Shown piece after piece: positions 8,541 through 17,074 of a DNA stretch of 64,000 nt. The notes beneath the pieces were generated by a model. That model was given only the letters and a program-made list of their open reading frames with translations, ran no database searches and was not told where the DNA came from. Positions within the stretch are counted from its first letter, which is position 1. Every line of letters begins with the position of its first letter. The position numbers and the translations under genes were made by a program. This DNA comes from Candidatus Limnocylindrales bacterium (lineage in GTDB: Bacteria; Desulfobacterota; Binatia; UBA1149; CAITLU01), in the NCBI GenBank assembly GCA_035626395.1, contig DASPNR010000031.1, positions 248,001 to 312,000 on the forward strand, in the 5' to 3' direction.

Positions 8541-9077
8541 TCATTCCTCGACGGTGATCTTCTCGTAGACGGCATGGCCGTCGTTGCTGCGGCCGTAGAG
8601 CTCGACGTAGCGCACGCTCGGAAGAAGAATCCCCTCTTCGGCGAACACGAACACCTTATCCAGATAGGCATCTTTGCCGTCGATGGTCAGGAACGCCTCG
8701 GCCTTGCATCCCTTGCCCTTGCCGGCCGCAGCAGCCCTGACCGTCAGCAGCCGCTCCGGGAACGCGCGCATGCGCGCTTCGACGCGTCCGTCGCTGGCGA
8801 CGGTCTGGCTCTGGAACCCGTACGCCATCTGCTGGAAGAACTTCAGCGGCTTGGTCGTGGGTGGCCCGCTGTCGATGCGCAACCAGTAGTTGTAGAGCGG
8901 CTCCTCGCCGACCGGCCGGCATTTGTCGTCGACAGTGATGCCGTAGTGCACCTGATTGCGGTTCTTGTTGCGGTCGATGTGGAAGACGGACTCGGGGCGC
9001 CCGCCGCCGTGGGCGATGGGGCCGATCAGCAGCAGGGCAGCCGCAGCCAGGGCGGCAAGGCATGGTCGGCGCTGCAT
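8541..9077 (-). CDS. Exported DUF4833-family protein
   Basis: A 178-residue protein with a signal peptide (~1-25, cleavage near 'AHG'). The mature part begins with 'VFHIDRNKNRNQVHYGI' and continues 'YNYWLRIDSGPPTTKPL' and 'AYGFQSQ', the conserved blocks of DUF4833. Function of the family is unknown; the small beta-rich fold and export point to the periplasm. It precedes the LPS-export permease by 32 bp on the same strand, so an envelope role is plausible by context. No catalytic residues stand out. Confidence 0.7.
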   Translation of the reverse strand: MQRRPCLAALAAAALLLIGPIAHGGGRPESVFHIDRNKNRNQVHYGITVDDKCRPVGEEPLYNYWLRIDSGPPTTKPLKFFQQMAYGFQSQTVASDGRVEARMRAFPERLLTVRAAAAGKGKGCKAEAFLTIDGKDAYLDKVFVFAEEGILLPSVRYVELYGRSNDGHAVYEKITVEE

Positions 9078-9214
9078 TCGGGGAGCCTATCCGACATGGC
9101 GGCTAACTGCACTTCGGCGGCCATCGCGCGGCGCGGCGCCTGCCGGCGACACCATCGCACGCCGACGCGGTGCGGCTTGGGATCGGGGTCGCGGGCGACG
9201 CCATTCATTGGGCG

Positions 9215-12200
9215 TCACGTGGAGGCGTTCGGTACGCCGACCTTCGACGGCAGCCGTGCGAGCAGACTGGCAATCTCCGTCGGCTCGGGAGGCTTGACGA
9301 GGTGGTAGTCGAAACCGGCCTCCGCCGTCAGGCGCCGGTCCTCCTGCTGGCCCCACCCCGTCAATGCAGCAAGGACCGTCTCGGCCGTCCCCGGCTGCTG
9401 CCGGATCCGGCGCGCCACCTCGTACCCATCCATGCCGGGCATCCCGATGTCGAGGAAGACCAGGGCGGGACGGAAGCGCTCGACGACGTCCAGCGCGGCA
9501 GCACCGTCATGCACGACGCGGACTGCGTGTCCCTGCATTCGCAAGAGCATCGCCAGGCTGGTCGCCGCATCCTTGTTGTCGTCTACGACCAGCAGGCGGT
9601 GGCCGTTCGCGACGGGCTTGTCGGCGTCTCCCGCGCCGTTGCCGAGGCTCGAATCCCTCGCGATGCGAGCGTGGTCGAGGGCCGGCAGGCGGACGACGAA
9701 CTCGGTGCCCCGTCCTACACCGGCACTGTCCGCTTCCACGGTTCCGCCATGCATCTCCACAAGGTTGCGCACCAGCGTCAGACCGATGCCGAGCCCGCCC
9801 TGCGACCAGGCCATCGCGTGATCCGCCTGGACGAAGAGATCGAAGATGCGCGGCAGCATTTCGGGAGCGATCCCGATGCCGTCATCGCGCACGCGCAGGA
9901 TCGCGTTTGCGCCAACGCGTTCGGCGATGACGCGGACGTGGCCGCCAGGCTCCGTGTACTTGGCCGCGTTCCCAAGCAGATTGCCGACGACCTGGGTCAT
10001 GCGTACGGGGTCGGCGTCGACGAAGATCGGCTCGGGCTGCACCTGGATCTCGAGCTCGAGCCCCTTCTGCCTGATGGAAGCCTCGACCGTCTCCACAGCG
10101 CGGGCAATGATCGCGCCCAGCTCTACGGGCTCGCGGCGAAGGTCGATCTTGCCGCGCATCACCCGCGAGACGTCCAACAGGTCGTCGACGAGCCGTACGA
10201 GATGATGCACCTGCCGCTCCATCATGTCGCGGCTCTGCCGGAACGTCTGCTCGTCCAGGCCCGGCATCTTCATGATCTGCAGAGAGTTGCGAATGGGTGC
10301 GAGCGGGTTGCGCAGCTCGTGCGCGAGCGTAGCTAGGAACTCGTCCTTGCGCCGGTCTGCCTCCCGGAGCGCATCCTCCATCCGCTTGATCTCGCTGATG
10401 TCGGTGTTGGTCCCGAACCAATACAGGATCCGGCCACTGTCATCGCGCAGGGGGTTGACGCGGGTCAGGAAGGGCCGGAATGTTCCCGCGGAGTTGCGCA
10501 GCGGGAAAACCATCTCGAAAGGCTTTCCGGTCGCGATCGAATCGTTCCACTGCTCGAGCACTTCCGGCAGGACATGAGGATCATGCACCGACTGCCATCC
10601 CCAACCTTCCATCTGCTCCGGTGAAGTGCCCGTGTACTCGTACCATTGGCGATTGAACCAGAAGACATGGCCGTCGGGGTGGGCCATCCAGGCAAGCTGC
10701 GGAATCGTGTCCGCGAGGAGGCGCAGCTTTTCCTCGCTCTCGCGCAGCGAGCTGAGAAGCTCGTCCTTGCGGCGGTCAGCCTCGGCGAGCTGCGCCACGC
10801 GTAGCCGCAGCTCCGTTTCCAGCATCTTTCGGTCGGTTATGTCGACGAGCACACCGGGCATGCGCACCGCCCGGCCGGAGGCGTCGCGTTCGGCACGCCC
10901 GCGCGCGGCCACCCAGCGGATCGAGCCATCCTGCTGCACGATCCGGTAGTCGGCTTCGTAATCGTCTCCTTCCGTCACCGAGCGGGACAACGCCGCGGTG
11001 ACGCGTGCGACATCATCGGGATGGATCGCTTCGATGTAACGGTCGAGCGCGGCGCCGTTGGCGTCCCTCGCCGCCAGATTGAACAGTCGGGCGAGATTGG
11101 CGTCGGCGAACAGGCGGTTGCTGCCGATATCCCAGGTCCAGGTGACGATGGCTCCCGCTGCCAGCGCCGCGTCCAGCCGCGCGCGGGCGTCCTGCAGTTC
11201 TCTTTCAACGCGCTTGCGCTCGGTTATGTCCTCCTGGACGCAGACGAAGTAGCGCCTCTCACCCATCTCGAGGGCGGTGATGCGCGCATGCGTGATGAAC
11301 TCGCTCCCGTCCTTCCGGCGGTTGCTGAACTCGCCGGACCATTCCCCGGCCGTGCTGAGGCGGGCGATCACCTCGCCGATGACACGCTGGTTCTCTTCCG
11401 GCGGATACGCGTTCTGGACGCTGACGTGCTTGCCGATGAACTCGCCGTGCTCGTAACCGAACATCCTGTCCTCGGCCGGGTTCGTGTAGACGATGATGCC
11501 GGATTCGTCGGTGACGCTGACGCCCTCGGCCATGCTCTCGAGGACGCGGGCCCTGAGCTTGGAATCGTGCTCGGCGCGGCGGCGCTCGGTGACATCGAGC
11601 GTGACGGCGAGTTGGAGCAGGCCGCCGTGGCCTTGCAGCGGAGCGGCATGGGTCTCCATGTGGCGCCGGCTGCCCTTGAGCCCCCGGATCTCGAAACGGA
11701 GGGAGCCCTTCTCACCGCGACAGATCCGCTCGTTGAAATCACGAAATCGTTCGCGGCTCTCCTCGGTCATCAGGTCGTACACGCATCGGCCGATGACGTC
11801 CTCCGGCCGCTCCGCATCGACCATCGACAGGCCGGCGGTGTTCATGTCCACGAGGGTGCCATCGGGCGCTACGACCTTGATGCAGGCCGGCGTCGTCTCC
11901 ACGACTGCGCGCAAGCGCTCCTCGCTGCGTCGCATGTAGTTCTCCGCCCGCCGGCGCTGCACGATGATCGCCGTCTGGTTCGCACCGACGCCCAGCAGCA
12001 GCCTGTCGCGCTCGGAGGGAAACGAAGCATTGCGCGACGCCGTCACCAGCACGCCCAAGTCGTCGCGGATCGCGAACCGGGTGACGGCGACGTGGAGGCT
12101 GCCGGCGCCGAACGGGTCGACGATGGTGGACGGCGAATCGCCCGCGTCCTGCAGCACCGGCGCGACCGCTCTACGGACCGCGTCCACGTCCGACGGAGCT

Positions 12201-12433
12201 TCGCCGCCGGCGCCGCGGGCGACCTCGATCGTGGGCTCGGCGCCCAGACCGGAGAGCCGCAGGTAGAGAAGGTCCAGGGAAAGCGTGTGCACGAGAATGT
12301 CGGCGAGGCTATGCGCGATCTGCTCCAGCGGCTGGCCGAACCACACCGCCGGCAGCGTGGAGAGCGCGACCAGGTCGCTCATCGTGCGCCGCAAGCGCCG
12401 ATTCTCCTCGATCACATGGTCGATGGGTTCCAT
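9215..12433 (-). CDS. Hybrid sensor histidine kinase (GAF, four PAS, HisKA, HATPase, REC)
   Basis: A 1072-residue cytoplasmic hybrid kinase. Domains in order: GAF-like (~20-165), four PAS/PAC repeats (~170-290, 295-415, 420-545, 560-690), HisKA with the H-box 'LAHELRNPLAPIRNS' (His near 706), HATPase_c with N-box 'NLLGNAAKYTEPGG', G1 'DDGIGI' and G2 'GGLGIGL', and a C-terminal receiver (~950-1068) with phospho-acceptor Asp in 'LVFLDIGMPGMDG' and Lys in 'LVKPP'. No TM segments, so it senses a cytoplasmic signal, perhaps redox or ligand through PAS/GAF. Output passes to the receiver and presumably an unlinked phosphotransfer partner. The MEDS-domain gene lies 26 bp upstream and is probably co-transcribed. 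Confidence 0.9.
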   Translation of the reverse strand: MEPIDHVIEENRRLRRTMSDLVALSTLPAVWFGQPLEQIAHSLADILVHTLSLDLLYLRLSGLGAEPTIEVARGAGGEAPSDVDAVRRAVAPVLQDAGDSPSTIVDPFGAGSLHVAVTRFAIRDDLGVLVTASRNASFPSERDRLLLGVGANQTAIIVQRRRAENYMRRSEERLRAVVETTPACIKVVAPDGTLVDMNTAGLSMVDAERPEDVIGRCVYDLMTEESRERFRDFNERICRGEKGSLRFEIRGLKGSRRHMETHAAPLQGHGGLLQLAVTLDVTERRRAEHDSKLRARVLESMAEGVSVTDESGIIVYTNPAEDRMFGYEHGEFIGKHVSVQNAYPPEENQRVIGEVIARLSTAGEWSGEFSNRRKDGSEFITHARITALEMGERRYFVCVQEDITERKRVERELQDARARLDAALAAGAIVTWTWDIGSNRLFADANLARLFNLAARDANGAALDRYIEAIHPDDVARVTAALSRSVTEGDDYEADYRIVQQDGSIRWVAARGRAERDASGRAVRMPGVLVDITDRKMLETELRLRVAQLAEADRRKDELLSSLRESEEKLRLLADTIPQLAWMAHPDGHVFWFNRQWYEYTGTSPEQMEGWGWQSVHDPHVLPEVLEQWNDSIATGKPFEMVFPLRNSAGTFRPFLTRVNPLRDDSGRILYWFGTNTDISEIKRMEDALREADRRKDEFLATLAHELRNPLAPIRNSLQIMKMPGLDEQTFRQSRDMMERQVHHLVRLVDDLLDVSRVMRGKIDLRREPVELGAIIARAVETVEASIRQKGLELEIQVQPEPIFVDADPVRMTQVVGNLLGNAAKYTEPGGHVRVIAERVGANAILRVRDDGIGIAPEMLPRIFDLFVQADHAMAWSQGGLGIGLTLVRNLVEMHGGTVEADSAGVGRGTEFVVRLPALDHARIARDSSLGNGAGDADKPVANGHRLLVVDDNKDAATSLAMLLRMQGHAVRVVHDGAAALDVVERFRPALVFLDIGMPGMDGYEVARRIRQQPGTAETVLAALTGWGQQEDRRLTAEAGFDYHLVKPPEPTEIASLLARLPSKVGVPNAST

Positions 12434-12459
12434 GTGTGCCCGGCCGTAGCGACGGACGC

Positions 12460-13098
12460 TCAGAGCTGGTTTCGCCCCGCTCGCTCGTGCAGCTCTCGCA
12501 GCATCTCCCGAGGAGGTACGTAGAAGGGATTCTCCTGAAGGATGCCGCCGATGATGACCATCGGATGCGTGCGGAGGATGTCGATCACGATGCGTGCATC
12601 GAAGCGCATCAGGTCGTACGTGCAGACGACCGGGTCATGGTAGTGGGGCAGAACTTCGTTGAGCCGCGTCTCGTATTCCACGATTTCGTCGACGCCGGGC
12701 AGATCCTCGAGCGCCCATTCCATGTTGGCTACCAGGCGAGTCACGCGACCCGGGCGCTTCTTGGCCGGATCGAGCGCCTCCTTGATCGTTTCGATCATCC
12801 GGAACTGATCGAAGCAGTCCTCCGCGAGATAGGCTTCCTGCCATGGCCTTACCTCGAGCTGTCCCTCCGCCTCCGCGGCGGCGACGTCGATACCCGCCTG
12901 CTCGAGCCGGCGCAGGTGCTCCTGGCGGTGATTCGGGTCGACGACGTGAAACGCACGGTCGCCGAGGTCGAACCCTTCCTTGATGAAGGGCATCAGCACC
13001 TCGTACTCCTCCTCCTTGGAGTGAAAGAACGCGCAGACGTGGCAGGACCGGCCGAGAACCGACTGCGCCAGGCGCACCGGCTCCATCGCAATGCTCAT
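12460..13098 (-). CDS. MEDS (DcmR-type sensory) domain protein
   Basis: A 212-residue protein made almost entirely of a MEDS domain (methanogen/methylotroph DcmR sensory domain): 'SCHVCAFFHSKEEEYEVLMPFIKEG' begins it, followed by the 'GDRAFHVVDP' strand and a C-terminal 'VCTYDLMRFDARIVIDILRTHP'. These domains resemble RecA/KaiC-derived sensors of small organic molecules and are often fused to or encoded next to histidine kinases. The ATG at 13098 was chosen because GGAGGA precedes it by eight bases; upstream in-frame sequence is Arg-rich and unlike the family. The gene ends 26 bp before the hybrid kinase and likely feeds it a signal. Confidence 0.8.
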   Translation of the reverse strand: MSIAMEPVRLAQSVLGRSCHVCAFFHSKEEEYEVLMPFIKEGFDLGDRAFHVVDPNHRQEHLRRLEQAGIDVAAAEAEGQLEVRPWQEAYLAEDCFDQFRMIETIKEALDPAKKRPGRVTRLVANMEWALEDLPGVDEIVEYETRLNEVLPHYHDPVVCTYDLMRFDARIVIDILRTHPMVIIGGILQENPFYVPPREMLRELHERAGRNQL

Positions 13099-13306
13099 CG
13101 AACTTCCTCCGGTGGCTGGAACGGTCCGCCGAATGGCGCCGTGCCGCATCGGTTGCGTGACGGCCTCCATGATGGCAGTGCCGGAACGGACAACAAGGGA
13201 TCGGGACGCTTCATCGAGGGCAAACGTCGGGCGACGGGCGCTGGGACGGACCATCGGGCGGCGATGCACGGGCGCCGGCCGAGCCACCGGCGCGTCGGAG
13301 TACCGA

Positions 13307-13975
13307 TCAGCGCTGCAGGATCGACTGCGCCGCCTTGACGACGTCCTCGCTCGAGGCGGTCTCGATGGGTCGCGGAATCTCGACGCCGCGCTGCACGGCC
13401 GGGCGCTCGGCGACGCGGTCGATCCACTTCTGGAGGTTGGGCATGTCGTCGATCTCGATGCCCGACCACGCGTGGATGCGGACCCACGGCCAGGTCGCGA
13501 TGTCGGCGATCGAGTACTCGTCGCACAGGTACTCGCGGCCCTCGAGGCGCGTTTCCAGGACCTGGTAGAGGCGCTTGGTCTCGTTGTGGTAGCGGGAGAT
13601 CACCGAGGGGAGCTTTTCGGGGAAGTAGCGGAAGAAGACGTTGGCCTGCCCCTGCATCGGGCCGACGCCCGACATCTGGAACATCAGCCACTGGATGACG
13701 GTGGAGCGGCCCTTGCGGTCGGTGGGCAGCAGCTTCCCCGTCTTCTCGGCGAGGTAGATCAGGATCGCGCCCGACTCGAACACGGCGAAATCGCCTTCCT
13801 CGCGATCGACGATGGTCGGGATGCGGCCGTTGGGATTGATCTTCAGGTACTCGGGCTGCTTCTGGTCGCCGCTTTGAAGGCTGATGGCGTGCACTTCGTA
13901 GGGAAGCCCGACTTCCTCGAGCATGATGGAAGCTTTCCAGCCGTTGGGCGTTTGCGAGGTGTACAGGTCGATCAT
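13307..13975 (-). CDS. Glutathione S-transferase, YfcG/Ure2-like (Nu class)
   Basis: A 222-residue two-domain GST. The N-terminal thioredoxin fold begins '[21 protein letters not shown]', including the Thr/Asn active-site segment of YfcG/YghU-type enzymes, followed by '[11 protein letters not shown]' (cis-Pro) and '[13 protein letters not shown]' (glutathione gamma-Glu binding). The all-helical C-domain contains '[12 protein letters not shown]', the conserved N-capping box. Such enzymes often have disulfide-bond reductase activity with glutathione. A strong GGAGGAG site precedes the ATG by 3-4 bases. A large inverted repeat lies upstream between it and the molybdopterin gene, so it probably has its own transcript. 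Confidence 0.9.
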   Translation of the reverse strand: MIDLYTSQTPNGWKASIMLEEVGLPYEVHAISLQSGDQKQPEYLKINPNGRIPTIVDREEGDFAVFESGAILIYLAEKTGKLLPTDRKGRSTVIQWLMFQMSGVGPMQGQANVFFRYFPEKLPSVISRYHNETKRLYQVLETRLEGREYLCDEYSIADIATWPWVRIHAWSGIEIDDMPNLQKWIDRVAERPAVQRGVEIPRPIETASSEDVVKAAQSILQR

Positions 13976-13990
13976 CGCTCCTCCTGCAGA

Positions 13991-14032
13991 AACGGGGACC
14001 GGCCGCCGTTCTTCGCCGGCGCCGTCCCCGTT
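13991..14032 (-). terminator. Hairpin after molybdopterin oxidoreductase gene
   Basis: A perfect 9-bp inverted repeat (AACGGGGAC at 13991-13999 with GTCCCCGTT at 14024-14032) encloses a further GC-rich inner stem. On the minus strand it follows the molybdopterin oxidoreductase stop by ~40 bp and is followed by only a short T stretch, so it is a plausible but not canonical terminator separating that gene from the downstream GST. Confidence 0.5.
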
Positions 14033-14070
14033 CCTCTATCGCTGCGGTCCTTCGAGGGCTACCGCGCCGG

Positions 14071-16461
14071 CTACGCCGCCGAGGGCTGCTCGGCCTTGGC
14101 GATCCGGCAGCGAACGTAGCGGTGATGCGGAATGCCGGTGAACGGGTCGCGGTCGGCAACGTCGGTCAGCTCGTTGCCGTTGGCGCCGTCGATGCCGGCC
14201 GCGGCCTGGCCCGGCTTGCCGAGCACGGTGCCGAAGCCGTTGGGCATGGAGACGTGGCCGCTCATCAGCTTCTCGTCCAGCACCACCGGCAGGATCACCG
14301 CCGCGCGGTTGGTTTCGAGCCTGGCGAGGTCGCCCGCGCCGATGCCGAGCCTGGCCGCGTCGCCCGGATGGATGCTGAGCGAGCAGTGCGGCCCGCTGCC
14401 CTTTCGCCACTTCGGATCGCGCTGGATCGTGTTGGCCGTCCAGCGCGTGCGCAGGCCGTTGGCCAGAATGAACGGGTAGGCCGGGTCCTCGCGCCGGGCC
14501 GTCGCCGCGCGCTCGAGCTCGGCGAGCATCTCGGGGATGGCGAGCCGCACGCGCTTGTCGGGGAAGTTCACATGCTGCTCGAAATTGGTGCCGAGCTCGG
14601 TGCGCGCGATCACCACGCCTTCGGGATGCGCCATGATGCGCGCGAAGATCTCCTCGCCGAGCTCGAACGGGTTCTTGGCCGCGTGCTCCTGCCCGAGTGC
14701 ACGCAGGACGTCGTCGCGCCGCAGCATCGCGTTCTTCTGCGACAGCACGTACGGCGGGACCAGGCTCGGGGATGCCAGCACGGGTCCCAGCAGGCGGTAC
14801 GACCACGCCAGCAGCTGCGTCTCCGGATCGATGCCGCGCTTGGCGACGTCGCCGAGCAGGCTCATGGCCACCCCGAGGAAGAAGCCGCGGCCTTCGGGCG
14901 TGCCGAGCATGGGCACCAGGCTCAGCAACTCCTGCGGCGGCGCCTCCACGAGGCCCATCGCCTCGAGGATGCGGATGTAGATCTCGCCCTCGGTGCGCGC
15001 CTCGGGCGGCCCCGCCACCACCGGCGGCCGCACCTGGACGGGAATGTCGGGATAGCCCTTGGGGAACAGCGCCATCTCCCATTTCTCGTATCCGGTCGGC
15101 GCCGGCAGCACGTAATCGGCATCGCGCGCCGTCTCCGTGAACGCCGGCTCGATGACCACGAGCAGGTCGAGCTTCTTGCGAGCCTCGCGCCACGCGTTGG
15201 TGTCCGAGTACGACAGATAAGGGTTGGACGAGTCGACGATGATCGCGCGCAGCCGCTCGGGGTGATCGAGCATCACCTCCTCGGGCACGAGCGTGGGCGA
15301 GAACATGCCGGCATTGCCGAGCGCACGAATGGCGGGGATGCCCGACGCCAGCGCACGCTCGGGCTCCTCGAAACGGTTCTTGCTCCACTCCGAGGGAGCG
15401 ACCGTGGAGTAGAAGACGTTGCCGCCTTCGCGCGCGAGGTTGCCCGTCAGCGCCAGCAGCACTCGAATCAGGTACGAGTTCAGCGTCGAGAACGGCGTCA
15501 TCTCCACGCCCAGGTCGTAGAGCACCGAGGCCGCCTCGGCGCGGGCGAACTCTTCGGCCACGCTGAGGATGTCGGCGGAGGCCAGGCCGGCGCGCCGGCC
15601 CATCTCGTCGACGTCGATGCGCGTCAGGACGTCGCGCAGCTGATCGAAGCCGCTGGTACGGTCCTGCAGGAACGCCGCGTCGTAGAGCTCGCGCTGCACG
15701 ATCGCGGCGGCCATCGCGATGAGGAAATAGACGTCGCCGCCCGGCCGCACGCGCAGATGCCGATCCGCCGTCTTCGTCGTCTCGGTCACGCGCGGATCGA
15801 GAACGACGACCTTGCGCGCCGGGTCCTTGGCCATTTCGCGGAAGAAGTCGGTGGCGTTGTGGCCGCGGTTGCTGATCTTGGGATTGGTGCCCAGCACCAG
15901 AAGGTACTGCGTGCGCTCGAGGTCGGGATGCAGGAACCCGGTGGGCGGCGCATCCATCATCCAGAAGTCGACGAGGCAGTGCTGGGTCTTCTCCTGCGCA
16001 AATGCGTTGTACCAGCGGCGCGAGCCGATGGCCTTGAGGAACCCGAGCGCGAAAGGACCGCCGATGTGGTTGGCCTGACCGCCCACGCCCACCAGTCCGA
16101 TCGAGCGCGGCCCGTGCTCGCTGCGGATCGCGGAGAGCCTCACGGCGATCTCGGCGATGGCGGTGTCCCAGTCGATGCGCTCGAAGGTGCCGTCGCCGCG
16201 GCGCCTCATCGGGTACTGCACGCGCTGATCGTGCTCGACGTAGTTCACGATCGTGACGGCCTTGTTGCAGATGTAGCCGTGCGTGATCGGGCTTTCCTTG
16301 TCGGGCCGCACGGCCGTGATGCGGTTGTCGGCGACGTCGACGCGGATGCCGCAGTTGTGGCTGCACAGGACGCACACCGTGGGCAGATCGGCGCCGTGTG
16401 TGGGAATGGGCGCGGCGGCGATGGACGGATGGACGGCGGTGGTGGTGCGGCTCTGCTCCAT
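14071..16461 (-). CDS. Molybdopterin (bis-MGD) oxidoreductase with N-terminal 4Fe-4S site
   Basis: A 796-residue catalytic-type subunit of the DMSO-reductase superfamily. The N-terminus carries 'CVLCSHNCG' (Cys30, Cys33, Cys37) and a fourth Cys at ~65 ('GYICNKA'), the [4Fe-4S] ligands. Molybdopterin-guanine-dinucleotide-binding landmarks follow: 'LLVLGTNPKISNRGHN', 'VVVLDPRVTETTK' and, at the C-terminus, a molydopterin-dinucleotide-binding domain with 'MPNGFGTVLGKPG'. No Tat signal is seen, so it acts in the cytoplasm. The ATG at 16461 is preceded by GGGAG. There is no neighbouring Fe-S or membrane subunit. A MarR gene 55 bp upstream and a TTG-N6-CAA site before the start suggest MarR control. 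Substrate unknown. Confidence 0.85.
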   Translation of the reverse strand: MEQSRTTTAVHPSIAAAPIPTHGADLPTVCVLCSHNCGIRVDVADNRITAVRPDKESPITHGYICNKAVTIVNYVEHDQRVQYPMRRRGDGTFERIDWDTAIAEIAVRLSAIRSEHGPRSIGLVGVGGQANHIGGPFALGFLKAIGSRRWYNAFAQEKTQHCLVDFWMMDAPPTGFLHPDLERTQYLLVLGTNPKISNRGHNATDFFREMAKDPARKVVVLDPRVTETTKTADRHLRVRPGGDVYFLIAMAAAIVQRELYDAAFLQDRTSGFDQLRDVLTRIDVDEMGRRAGLASADILSVAEEFARAEAASVLYDLGVEMTPFSTLNSYLIRVLLALTGNLAREGGNVFYSTVAPSEWSKNRFEEPERALASGIPAIRALGNAGMFSPTLVPEEVMLDHPERLRAIIVDSSNPYLSYSDTNAWREARKKLDLLVVIEPAFTETARDADYVLPAPTGYEKWEMALFPKGYPDIPVQVRPPVVAGPPEARTEGEIYIRILEAMGLVEAPPQELLSLVPMLGTPEGRGFFLGVAMSLLGDVAKRGIDPETQLLAWSYRLLGPVLASPSLVPPYVLSQKNAMLRRDDVLRALGQEHAAKNPFELGEEIFARIMAHPEGVVIARTELGTNFEQHVNFPDKRVRLAIPEMLAELERAATARREDPAYPFILANGLRTRWTANTIQRDPKWRKGSGPHCSLSIHPGDAARLGIGAGDLARLETNRAAVILPVVLDEKLMSGHVSMPNGFGTVLGKPGQAAAGIDGANGNELTDVADRDPFTGIPHHRYVRCRIAKAEQPSAA

Positions 16462-16485
16462 GGCTACTCCCTTTGGCCGAAGTAA

Positions 16486-16497
16486 TTGGCCATACAA
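16486..16497 (-). promoter_or_regulatory. Candidate MarR operator upstream of molybdopterin oxidoreductase
   Basis: On the minus strand the site reads TTGTATGGCCAA, an inverted TTG-N6-CAA that matches 9 of 12 positions of the site over the marR promoter (TTGTATATGCAA). It lies 25-36 bp before the chosen ATG of the molybdopterin enzyme, inside the 54-bp gap after marR. The local sequence is AT-rich relative to the surroundings, as expected of a promoter. The assignment is inferred from the shared palindrome. Confidence 0.5.
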
Positions 16498-16515
16498 ATA
16501 TCCGGATAAAAACAG

Positions 16516-16956
16516 CTACGGCCGAAGCGCGGAGACGACGGCGCCCATGTCGCCGACCAGCCGCTCGAAGCGGTCCGCGCCGATCTTGTCGCGCAGGTCG
16601 TCCTGCGCCTTGGTCCAGAGATCGAAGGCTTCGCCGAGCTTGCGGTGCCCGCGCGGCGTGAGCGCAAGTTCGCGGACGCGACGGTCCTCGCCCTGCTCGG
16701 CGGTGACGTAGCCGTCGCGCTGCAGCGGCTGCAGCGTCCGCGTCATGGTGCTCGGATCGAGCCCCAGCTCGCCCGCCAGCTCCTGCATCGTCATCGCGCC
16801 GTGCATGCGGATCGAAGTCAGGATTGCGAACTGGCTGACTCGCAGGCCGCAGGGCTCGAGAACCTGGTCGTACAAGGCCGTGATGGCGCGCGCCATGCTG
16901 CGAGCGCGGAAACAGGCGCAGGGGCCGAGATTGTCGCCGTCTTTGCTGGTCGTCAC
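16516..16956 (-). CDS. MarR-family transcriptional regulator
   Basis: A 146-residue winged-helix regulator. 'CACFRARSMARAITALYDQ' is the dimerisation helix; 'GLRVSQFAIL', 'MTMQELAGELGLDPSTMTRT' (helix-turn-helix) and 'EDRRVRELALTPRG' (the wing) follow in the usual order. The Cys pair near residues 13-15 could be redox or metal sensing. GTG 16956 was chosen over ATG 16977 because a promoter (TTGACG, 18-bp spacer, TATATG) and a palindrome cover 16961-16994 and would start transcription at about 16956-16958, giving a leaderless mRNA. If the promoter is wrong, ATG 16977 is the start. Its neighbour downstream is the molybdopterin oxidoreductase, the likely target. Confidence 0.85.
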   Translation of the reverse strand: MTTSKDGDNLGPCACFRARSMARAITALYDQVLEPCGLRVSQFAILTSIRMHGAMTMQELAGELGLDPSTMTRTLQPLQRDGYVTAEQGEDRRVRELALTPRGHRKLGEAFDLWTKAQDDLRDKIGADRFERLVGDMGAVVSALRP

Positions 16957-16960
16957 TGTG

Positions 16961-16994
16961 CTTGCATATACAAGCATCGGCGCACGGGCGTCAA
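16961..16994 (-). promoter_or_regulatory. marR promoter with overlapping autoregulatory palindrome
   Basis: On the minus strand, TTGACG (16994-16989) and TATATG (16970-16965) are separated by 18 bp. The -10 region is embedded in the inverted repeat CTTG-N6-CAAG (16961-16974), a typical MarR operator design in which the repressor blocks RNA polymerase on its own promoter. The predicted start of transcription falls at the GTG start codon, so no leader or Shine-Dalgarno would exist. Confidence 0.5.
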
Positions 16995-17074
16995 GGGCCT
17001 GCGTCGACCGACCGCCCCCCGGGGCTGTGGCCGGAGCGGGGGCGCGCAGCCGTTCCCCAGCGCCGACGCGCAGT

